64,000 bases of DNA from Gigantopelta aegis (taxonomy: Eukaryota; Mollusca; Gastropoda; Neomphalida; Peltospiridae): positions 28,664,917 to 28,728,916 of the forward strand of contig NC_054709.1 of assembly GCF_016097555.1 (NCBI RefSeq), written 5' to 3'. This document shows, one piece after another, positions 45,901 to 57,900 of the stretch. A program made the position numbers and the translations under genes. The notes beneath the pieces were generated by a model. It was not told where the DNA came from. It made no database searches and worked only from the letters and a program-made list of their open reading frames with translations. Position 1 is the first letter of the stretch; each line of letters opens with the position of its first letter.

Positions 45901-48900
45901 CATCACACCTGAAGTGAGCACTCAACCGACTTAGTTAAATCCCACTCCCTCCACCACGAGGGATTGATCTTGCTATCCATCACACCTGAAGTGAGCACTC
46001 AACCGACTTAGTTAAATCCCACTCCCTCCACCACGAGGGATTGATCTTGCTATCCATCACACCTGAAGTGAGCACTCAACCGACTTAGTTAAATCCCACT
46101 CCCCTCCACCACGAGGGATTGATCTTGCTATCCATCACACCTGAAGTGAGCACTCAACCGACTTAGTTAAATCCCACTCCCCTCCACCACGAGGGATTGA
46201 TCTTGCTATCCATCACACCTGAAGTGAGCACTCAACCGACTTAGTTAAATCCCACTCCCTCCATCACGAGGGATTGATCTTGCTATCCATCACACCTGAA
46301 GTGAGCACTCAACCGACTTAGTTAAATCCCACTCCCTCCACCACGAGGGATTGATCTTGCTATCCATCACACCTGAAGTGAGCACTCAACCGACTTAGTT
46401 AAATCCCACTCCCTCCACCACGAGGGATTGATCTTGCTATCCATCACACCTCAAGCAATCCCTGTACCCACATACCTCTTATATTTGCACGGTGACAGTA
46501 TGAAGCAAAGCACAGCGATTCCATCTCAATGTTACGAACGCCCTTTTCATGGATCCGTCTGAGAAACATCATCTTGTCCTCCTTGGTGTAATCACAGAAT
46601 GCTCCATCAAGTCTGGCCTGGCCTGAAAAGAAAAACACAGAACAAAATTAAGTTAAAAAAAGAGGAGAAAACGTGTACCAGACTACTAGCCGTAAGGGGT
46701 GGGGAGTGCACTTGTTTTGAGGACAGGTAATGTGAAAAGAAAAATATTTTGTTTAACGACATCACTGCAAGAGTTTTTAAGGTGCTGAAATTTTCAGTAT
46801 CAAAAGAGCGTTAAAGTTTGTTTTGTTTAACGACACCACTAGATCACATTGATTTATTAATAATCAGCTATTGGATATCAAACATTTGGTAATTTTGACA
46901 TATTCTTAGAGGAATCCCGCTACATTTTTTCCATTAGTAGTAAAGGATCTTTTATATGCACCATCCCACAGACAGGGTAGCACATACCACAGCCTTTGAT
47001 ATACCAGTCGTGGAGCACTAGCTGGAATGAAAAATAGCCCAATGGGCCCACTGACAGAGATCAATCCCAAACCAACAGCACATCAAGCGAGCACTATATC
47101 ACTGGGCTACATTCCGCCCCAAATTAATAATTGTTAACTTAATGTCCAACATTTGGTAATTCTGACATTTAGTCTTAGAAGAAACCTGCTACTTTTTTCC
47201 ATTATACGCTAAGAATCTTTATATACACATTCAGACAAACAGGACAGCACATACCATGACCTTGATTATACTATTCGCTGTGATACAAAAAGAACTCTAA
47301 AGGGTCCACGTAGAAATCAAATGTGACCATGGAATGTTCAGCCCATATCCTTGTTTTTTTTACTACTAGGTGAATAGGCAAGTTGACATACATAAAGATA
47401 AATAGTGTATTAACTAATTCATTAAAGCTAATAAAATGTTCAGCCCATATCCTTGTTTTTTTTACTACTAGGTGAATAGGCAAGTTGACATACATAAAGA
47501 TAAATAGTGTATTAACTAATTCATTAAAGCTAATAAAATGTTCAGCCCATATCCTTGGGTTTTTTTACTACTAGGTGAATAGGCAAGTTGACATACATAA
47601 AGATAAATAGTGTATTAACTAATTCATTAAAGCTAATAAAATGTTCAGCCCATATCCTTGTTTTTTTTTACTACTAGGTGAATAGGCAAGTTGACATACA
47701 TAAAGATAAATAGTGTATTAACTAATTCATTAAAGCTAATAAAATTTATTTTCTGTAAATTACATACCGGTATATATAATAAAATTAGAGAATCAAATTT
47801 ATATCTCAAAATGCTCATCTGGTGTAAATAGATACTATTAAAGTTAAAGTTTGTTTCGTTTAACGACACCACTAGAGCACATTGATTTAATAATCATCGG
47901 CTATTGGATGTGAATCATTTGGTAATTTTGACATATAGTCTTGGAGAGGAAACCCGCTACATTTTTCCTAATGACAAAAAAAATCAGTTGAATGGAAGTT
48001 TGTTTTGTTTAATGACACCACTGGAGCGCATTGATTAATTAATCATCAGCTATTGGATGTCAAACATTTGGTCATTCTGACTTGTAGTCAACAGAGGAAA
48101 TCTGCTACATTTGCAGCAAGGGATCTTTTATATGCACTTTCCCACAGACAGGAAAACACATACCATGGCCTTTGTCCAGTTGTGGTGCACTGGTTGGAAT
48201 GAGAAAAACCCCAATCAGCTGAATGGATCCACTGAGGTAGCCCATGAAGTGGCGACAGCAGGTTTCCTCTTTCAATATCTGTGTGGTCCTTAACCATGTG
48301 TCTGACGCCATATAACCGTAAATAAAATGTGTTGAGTGTGTCGTTAAATAAAACATTTCTTTCTTTCTTTCTTTCCATATGTCCGATGCCATACATCTGT
48401 CAAATAAAATGTGTTGAGTGCATCATTAAATAAAACATTTCTTTCTTTCTTTCTTTCCATATGTCCGATGCCATACATCTGTCAAATAAAATGTGTTGAG
48501 TGCGTCATTAAATAAAACATTTCTTTCTTTCTTTCTTTCCATATGTCCGATGCCATACATCTGTAAAATGAAATGTGTTAAGTGATTAAATAAAACATTT
48601 CTTTCTTTCTTTCTTTCCATATGTCCGATGCCATACATCTGTCAAATAAAATGTGTTGAGTGCATCATTAAATAAAACATTTCTTTCTTTCTTTCTTTCC
48701 ATATGTCCGATGCCATACATCTGTCAAATAAAATGTGTTGAGTGCGTCATTAAATAAAACATTTCTTTCTTTCTTTCTTTCTTTCTTTCCATATGTCCGA
48801 TGCCATACATCTGTCAAATAAAATGTGTTGAGTGCATCATTAAATAAAACATTTCTTTCTTTCTTTCTTTCCATATGTCCGATGCCATACATCTGTCAAA

Positions 48901-51900
48901 TAAAATGTGTTGAGTGCGTCATTAAATAAAACATTTCTTTCTTTCTTTCTTTCCATATGTCCGATGCCATACATCTGTAAAATGAAATGTGTTAAGTGAT
49001 TAAATAAAACATTTCTTTCTTTCTTTCTTTCCATATGTCCGATGCCATACATCTGTCAAATGAAATGTGTTGAGTGCATCATTAAATAAAACATTTCTTT
49101 CTTTCTTTCTTTCCATATGTCCGATGCCATACATCTGTCAAATAAAATGTGTTGAGTGCGTCATTAAATAAAACATTTCTTTCTTTCTTTCTTTCCATAT
49201 GTCCGATGCCATACATCTGTCAAATAAAATGTGTTGAGTGCGTCATTAAATAAAACATTTCTTTCTTTCTTTCTTTCTTTCTTTCCATATGTCTGATGCC
49301 ATACATCTGTCAAATAAAATGTGTTGAGTGCATCATTAAATAAAACATTTCTTTCTTTCTTTCTTTCCATATGTCCGATGCCATACATCTGTCAAATAAA
49401 ATGTGTTGAGTGCGTCATTAAATAAAACATTTCTTTCTTTCTTTCTTTCCATATGTCCGATGCCATACATCTGTCAAATAAAATGTGTTGAGTGCGTCAT
49501 TAAATAAAACATTTCTTTCTTTCTTTCTTTCTTTCTTTCCATATGTCTGATGCCATACATCTGTCAAATAAAATGTGTTGAGTGCATCATTAAATAAAAC
49601 ATTTCTTTCTTTCTTTCTTTCCATATGTCCGATGCCATACATCTGTCAAATAAAATGTGTTGAGTGCGTCATTAAATAAAACATTTCTTTCTTTCTTTCT
49701 TTCCATATGTCCGATGCCATACATCTGTCAAATAAAATGTGTTGAGTGCGTCATTAAATAAAACATTTCTTTCTTTCTTTCTTTCCATATGTCCGATGCC
49801 ATACATCTGTCAAATAAAATGTGTTGAGTGCATCATTAAATAAAACATTTCTTTCTTTCTTTCTTTCCATATGTCCGATGCCATACATCTGTCAAATAAA
49901 ATGTGTTGAGTGCATCATTAAATAAAACATTTCTTTCTTTCTTTCTTTCCATATGTCCGATGCCATACATCTGTCAAATAAAATGTGTTGAGTGCGTCAT
50001 TAAATAAAACATTTCTTTCTTTCTTTCTTTCCATATGTCCGATGCCATACATCTGTCAAATAAAATGTGTTGAGTGCGTCATTAAATAAAACATTTCTTT
50101 CTTTCTTTCTTTCCATATGTCCGATGCCATACATCTGTCAAATAAAATGTGTTGAGTGCATCATTAAATAAAACATTTCTTTCTTTCTTTCTTTCCATAT
50201 GTCCGATGCCATACATCTGTCAAATAAAATGTGTTGAGTGCATCATTAAATAAAACATTTCTTTCTTTCTTTCTTTCCATATGTCCGATGCCATACATCT
50301 GTCAAATAAAATGTGTTGAGTGCGTCATTAAATAAAACATTCCTTTCTTTTAAGAGAGGTTTATGAATTAGGCCTACCTTCATAGAAGTCGTGTGTGCAC
50401 ATCGTTTTGCCGACAATAGTTTGGAAGTGATCATTCTTCTCGGCGAGAGAATACAGTTCCTGAACGATGTCCTGATCTAGAAACGATGGGAGGTGGATCA
50501 TCATTCCCATTGTCGCCTGAAAACAGAAGAAAGGAAGGTCTGATTTTAAAGAAAATGAAAGGAAAGTTCTGCACATTTTAAACTAACCGACGCATTCATT
50601 TATTTTAAACCGGCCTCAGTGGCGTCGTGGTTAGGCCATCGGTCTACAGGCTGGTAGGTACTGGGTTCGGATCCCAGTCGAGGCATGGGATTTTTAATCC
50701 AGATACCGACTCCAAACCCTTAGTGAGTGCTCCGCAAGGCTCAATGGGTAGGTGTAAACCACTTGCAACGACCAGTGATCCATAACTGGTTCAACAAAGG
50801 CCATGGTTTGTGCTATCCTGCCTGTAGGAAGCACAAATAAAAGATCCCTTGCTGCTAATCGGAAAGAGTAGCCCATGTAGTGGTGACAGCGGGTTTCCTC
50901 TCAAGATCTGACGCCATATAACCATAAATAAAATGTGTTGAGTGTGTCATTAAATAAAACATTTCTTTCATTTATTTTAAAGAAGGACCCTCCCCCTCAG
51001 TGTGAACATTGTCAGTGTACACTGACTGTACGTACTGTACTGAGTGTGATCATCTCAAGCCGACGAGAAATGATATATTTGGCAACAGAAATGTTTTGGA
51101 ATCTTTTAAATTCCACCCAGAATTAATTGTAAAGTTTTAAAAACACTTTGACTTCTATACAAAGTTTTAAAATGTACGTACCTTGATTTTATGTATTGTA
51201 TTATACTTTTCCCCCACAGCTCCTTACACTGTGGTTTTACATGAATATATATAAATAATATTTCCATATACTTACCATTTGTGACACCCAATAGCCGATA
51301 AGTATTTTTGTGCTGGGGTGTCGTTAAACAAACATTCATTCATTCATTCTAACTGCCACTACATATGTCAGTCTAATTAACAGCTGCTTGTTGTAAAACA
51401 ATGTCATACAAGACACAAACTGAATATACTTTATTATCAAAAGGTAGTACTAACCCAACTTTTGATAGAAAAGTGAACAGCACTAATCCTGTGATTGATG
51501 ATAAATGTGAGTGTGTTGGTTGTAAAAAAAAGACAGTTTCATGTGGGCAAAAAATTTATGCAATTTTATTTCATCTAGTACCACTGTGTCAAGTAGCCTT
51601 GTGCTTGAAACATGTATGGGGTACCTGTTAAAAAAAGTACTCGTTATCTCAGAAATGAGCAGCTTGACCCCAATTTTTTCTGATTTGCTTTAAGGGTGAG
51701 GGGTGGTAGCATTTATATCTGTGGCGTTTATGTGCTTGATACGCTGCAGGTAGGAGTTTTAGCCACATATGTTATTATTGTCGTCTAAGGGATTTGATTT
51801 GGTGGTATACCCCCTTTAAGCACGAGATTGAAAACAAAATCTTTTGACTGAATTGCCAATATGTAGTTGGTGAATACATATTTAGACAGATGAAACAAAC

Positions 51901-54900
51901 TGAAGATCGGTGAATTCTTTTGCGACCATAAATAGGGAACTCTGGGCTAGCCCTGGAATTACACTGAAAAGTGGTTCGTTTGTTCATACTTCCGTGAATG
52001 TCGCAGATGTTGACATTCAGTTCATCAATAAGAAACTCACTAGCTCCATGTATGGTCTGAGAATACCATCAACGGCTTCATCTGTTATCACAACCGAACC
52101 AGGCACCATTCCTACAGTTATAATAAAATTATGGTTATTAGTAGTGCTTTAGAAAACGTTATCAATATAAATGATTAATGTATTGTCTCTGAGATTGAAT
52201 TGTTGTTCAAAATTTCAACAGTTAAAAAAAACTTAAAGTTATTAGTAGTGCTTTAGAAAACGTTATCAATATAACTGATTAATGTATTGTCTCTGACATT
52301 AAAATTTGTTGTTCAAAATTTCAATAGTTAAAAAAAACTTAAAGTTATTAGTAGTGCTTTAGAAAACGTTATCAATATAAATGATTAATGTATTGTCTCT
52401 GAGATTAAATTGTTGTTCAAAATTTCAACAGTTAAAAAACCTTAAAGTTATTAGTAGTGCTTAACAAAACGTTATTAATTAATACAAATGATTAATCTAT
52501 TTTCACTGAGAGTAAAATTTGTTGTTCACAATTCTTACAGTTAAATAAAATTAAGGTTATTAGTAGTGCTTTACAAAATGTGATCAATATAAATGATTAC
52601 TGTAATACGTTGTCACTAAAATTAAAATTAGTTGTTCAGAATTCCTAAATTTATCAGTATTGGTTAACAAAATATTATCATTATAAATTATTCATCTGTT
52701 GTCATTAATATTAAAATTAGTTGTTAAGAAAATATTATCATAAATTATTAATCATCTATTGTTACAATTGAACTGCCATTTAAACAAGATTAAAGCTACT
52801 GGTTTAGAAAGTATCATCAATATAAAATATTATAATATATACATGTAGGTAGTTATTTAGAAAATATTATCAACATAGATTACTAATCTTTTATAACTAG
52901 TGAACCAGTTAAATAATATTAAAATTTGAGGTTAAAAAATATTACCAACACAACAATATTATATATTATTTTTAAGATTAAAATTAGTTACTTAAAAAAT
53001 ATTTATTTATCAATGTAAATTATTATAATCTATTATCATTAAGAATTCCAGAGCTGGGATCTAGTTCAGTCGTTAGAGCACTCAACAGGTCAGAGGGTCG
53101 AATCTCCTCAGTTAACCCATTATGTCCCTCACAACTGGTATATCAAAGGCTGTGGTATGCAGTGTCCTGTAGCAATGCATATAAAAGATCTCTTGCTGCT
53201 AAATGAAAAATGTATTAGATTCTCTCCGAAGACTACGTATCACAATTACCAAATGCTTCACATCAAATAGCCAATGATTAATTAATCAATGTGCTCTAGT
53301 GGTGTCATTAAACAAAACAAACTTGAACTAAAATTATGATTTTCAGATGCACTGCAAAGTGATTTCTGAGAAAACAATGAAAGTAGAAGAGGTGCGTGAA
53401 TGAAAAACTAATTCTGAGGGTGTTTAGTCAAGTAAACACTTATTGAAATATATCTACATTACCTCACTAAATATTAATATAGGTGATATCAGTTATTTTG
53501 GAAACAATATTCTATTTCTGTATGATAATAACCAACAAGAGTACCGGTGGGGTACATGATATGCCCATCAGGAGTTTGATGGAAAACCATATCTATGTTA
53601 ATGAATATGTTACGGGTATGATTCAAGTCTAATTATGTGAAATATTTGCAATGGGATGGATGAACAGTTTGTTTTGGACCAACCACCATCCCAAGTTGTT
53701 TGATGGTCCTGTATGCATCTGTATGCAAAATATGGTCTGGACAAGAATTTACTGTTATGTGCAGTAGACCGTGAAAAATAGGTCACAGTGACCTAGTAAT
53801 AGAACATAACACACCACCATCCCATGTTGTTCCTACATGTGAAGTCTGATGGTCTTGTATGCATCTGTATGCAAGATATGATCTGGACAAGGATTTACTG
53901 TTATGTGCAGTAGACCGTGAAAAATAGGTCACAGTGACCTAGTAATAGAACGTGACACACCACCATCCCATGTTGTTCCTACATGTGAAGTTTTATGGTC
54001 CTGTATGCATCTGTATACAAGATATGATCCAGACAAGGATTTATGTTATGTGTAGTAGTCCGTGAAAAGTAGGTCACAGTGACCTAGTAATAGTACAAGA
54101 CACACCGCCATCCCAAGTTGTTCCTACATGTAAGGTTTGATGGTCCTGTATGCATCTGTAAGCAAGATATGGTCCGGACAAGAAATAGTTAACAGATGGA
54201 CAATGCCATACCATACCGGTAATACGATCCATAGATGGGCGTATAAATAGTATATAAATCACTTCACTAAATTATTCGTTTTTTAAAAATCCATTAGCCA
54301 TGGGATCAATGATTTTACAAATTTACTAGCCACAATTAAAAATTCACTAGCCCTGCTTTACTTTAAGTCACCTAAAGAGGGAGATAGAGCTTAAAAACAC
54401 TAACATTGGGGATTGAAGTGGGTTAAGGATATTTATATTTACAAAATAGACTTAACTGCAACATTTGACCCAAACAAAAATTCACTAGCCATCGGGCCAT
54501 AGAAATAGTAATTATTTACTAGCACAACATTGAATATCACTAGCCATGGTAGTGGGGTTACCATAATCTAGAAGCCCTGAGACTGAATATTAATCAAAGT
54601 GATAAGCAGTATTACTTTGGAAACATAATTTATTCTGTTTCTGTATCCTAATTCAATACCATTGTTTAAACGAGCAAAGGTGTCATTAAGTAAAATATTT
54701 TCCCCCAGTCTTTTGAAAATGGTTTTTTCTTTTTCTTGGTTCTACCATATATTTTGTTCTACTTTACCTAAACCGCCGCTAGTTCCAATTCTGAAAAACG
54801 TGACTCCAGAGCTACCTGCGTGATGAAGTAGTTTGACGATTTCGTGGAAAATTATCGACAGAGAAGGAATACCCATACCATGCTGAAAAAAATAAATATA

Positions 54901-57900
54901 ATAAAAATAAATATTTTATTTTTTCATTTTAACTTATTTATTTTTGTGCTTATATTCTATTAAGGTTCAAGCACACTGTCCTGGGCACACACCTCAGCTA
55001 TCTATGCTGTCTGTCCAGGACAGTGGGTTAGTTGTTAATTGTTAGTGGTTAGTGAGAGAGAAGAGGGTGTAGTGGTCTTACATCTACTCAGAACGTTGTT
55101 AAAACCTCACTCTGGTTGGAGCCGGTATACCCGGTCCTGCGAGAGTAAACAGTACCTAACCAGCCTTATGTCCGATGACTTAAATCGTCACCGAGGCCAA
55201 TGCAAAACAAATAATGACAAAATCCTTAATGAATAGCGACCGGCCTCGGTGGCGTAGTGGTTAGGCCATCGGTCTAAACAGCTGGTAGGTACTGGGTTCG
55301 AATCCCAGTCGCCTGGAATGGGATTTTTACATGCGCATACCGAGTTCCAAACACTGAGTGAGTGCTCCGCAAAGACCAGTGTGGTGCAGGGTGTGAACCA
55401 CTTGCAACCAGCCCATCTATCCATAAACTGTTCCACAAAGGCCAATCTCTTGTGCTATCCTGCTCTGTGGGAATCGTCAAACGGTGATCCCTTGCTGCTA
55501 ATCGGAAGAGTGTCTACATATAGTGGGGACAGCGGGTTTCCCTCTCTCATAAATAATTTCCGCTCGTGTGGTCCTCTAACCATATGTCTGACGCCATATC
55601 TCTCCGTATATAAATCCTCTCTGAGTGGTTCAGTTAAATAAAACATTTCTTTCTTTTCTTTCCCTGTGTAGACAAACATTTGACATTAATCTTTAAATAA
55701 AAATGTCAATAATTTCTATTAAGGAATTTACAAATACTTCATATCACTGTGCCCTTTCTCGCCTGCTCTACAAATCAACATTAAACATTAAGAATACGAA
55801 GTGACCATCTTGAACGTATGAATAAGAACCGTCACCGACCTTTTTGGTAGGAGGGGATTGGGTGTGGGGGGACAAATAGTTGGGTTTTTGGTTTGTTTTT
55901 TGGGGAGAGTAGGGTGTGGGGGTGGTTGTGTTTAATCAGCTGAAAGGATGTTTTTGATAAAATGTCATATTAATATAAATACATTAAATCAAATCGGGCC
56001 AGGTTTCAAAGCATTTGCATTATGGTTAATAAAAATCAAAAGTTGGTAATGTTTTAGCTCAAAAATATTTTTTCTCAATCAGTATAGGGCACAATACCGG
56101 TTCCGAGTTTATTTAATAATTTTGGTAGAAGGGGGTGGGCTTTCGTGGGTGTCGGTCTAAATCTCGGGGGGGGGTGAACTGTGTCGGAGAGGCCTTGACC
56201 AATTTGGGAGAACAGGGGGAGAGGTCCAAAACCGAGAGTGTTCAGGGCTGGTAGGGGAGAGGCTGGGATTTTTAATTTTGGGGGGGAGCGAGCTTCAGAG
56301 ATCCTGATTTTGGCACCGCGGCTCAGGGGGGTAGACAGGGAACCACTTGTTGGCGACCAGTGATCGCAGTTATAGTGGTTCACAAGTCACGTGCGAACAA
56401 TCCTGCACTAGGGGAGTTGTTACAGAGGACAGAGAAGAGAGGGAAGAGGGAGAGACAGAGAGAGCAGGGCTTTAGTTGCACAATAGTCAAGGTGATAAAG
56501 GTTGTTCCAAACATACGAGACACTGAGACTGACGAAAAAAAAGAGAGATGAGAGAGAAGAGAAGTAATACCAGTGCTTGAGAGAGTAATAAAATTAAGGA
56601 GAGAGAGGAGGGAGAGAGTGGAGGAGAGAGGTTGAGAGTTGAAAGGTAAGAGATGGAGAGAGACAGAGATGAGAGAGAGGAAAAGTGGAGGATGAGAGAG
56701 GAAAGGGAGAGCCACAGAAAATTTAGCAAAAAGGGAGGGGAATGCCTCATATATACAAGCGAAGACAGACAGACAGAGAGACGAACAGAAGGGAGACATA
56801 GAGAGGGGGGAGGCTTTTATGTTTGCACAATAGTCAAGGTGATAAAGGTTGTTCCAAACAGATGAGAACACACTGAGGAGAGGACTGTTAAGCCAGAGAG
56901 ACACGGAGTGTAGAATTAGAGGAGGAGGGCGGGAGAGAGAGAGGGACAGAAGGGGGAGAGAAAGAGGAGAAGAGAGAGGATGGAGAATAAGAGAGAGCGG
57001 ATGAGAGATTTGGGACGGTAATTTGGAGAGGTGCAACAAGAAAGCAGATGAAGGGAGAGACAGACATCGCGGGAGACGGATAGGAGGGGGAGAGGAGGGG
57101 ACGAAACAGGATGAGACCATCCTGGGAGAGGGAGGAGGGACTGGAAGATTGAAGAAAAGGAGGAAGGCGGGAACCGTGAGAGAGGCGAAAGAGAGAGATG
57201 AAGAGTAGTATGGACATGGTATAAGGATGGATGAGGAGAGAGAGGGGAGGGAGAGATAAATGGTGACTGGAGAGGAGCTGGGAACCCAGGTAAAGAAAGA
57301 GAGAGAGGAATGGACATGGATGGGGATCAGGAATGAGGAAAGCGATGAGAGGATGGATGCGAGAGGAGAGGGGAGGGAGGGGAGAGTACTGAGATAATGG
57401 AAGAAACATGGAGAGACAGTAGAGATTGATGGATGAAGATGGATGAGAACCGAGATGGAGAAAAATGGAGCTAGTAACGATCAGATAGACACCAGGAGGA
57501 GATTTTAGGAGGATTGAAAGAGAGATCACTGCGGTGCAGAGAAAAGCGGTCGAAATAGCAAGGATTGATGGAAAAAAATGAGGTAGGGAAGACCTGAGTG
57601 GAGAAGAGGGAAAGAGGGAGATTATAGAGAAGGAATTCACTTAAGGGAGGGTGTGAGACAGGATGAGATGGACCCCAAATGGAGTGACAACAAGATGGAT
57701 TTTTTGGGCAGCTAAGTTGAAAGGGGGGGTTACAAAAACGAATGGGATGGTAGAAAATGGAAAAACAAGAAGGAAAAGAAAAAACAAATAAAAAAACTAG
57801 AAGTAATAAACACAGATTAATGTACTTGTTTATTATTCTGACAATAAAGTGAAACCATATACAGTGACAAACACCTGTGCACAGTTCAAAGGTGGCTACA

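Noticed and set aside
45841-50350. CRISPR-like arrays (regular repeats of 77-82 bp)
   Set aside because: Units are contiguous without unique spacers, in a eukaryotic intron, and derived from SINE parts.
48375-50434. Repeated reverse frames reading [18 protein letters not shown]
   Set aside because: They are the 82-bp SINE-tail array read in reverse, not a repeat protein.
56380-57640. Reverse open frames of about 250 codons rich in Ser, Leu and Pro
   Set aside because: They come from the purine-rich strand bias, have no domain-like pattern, and lie in an intron.
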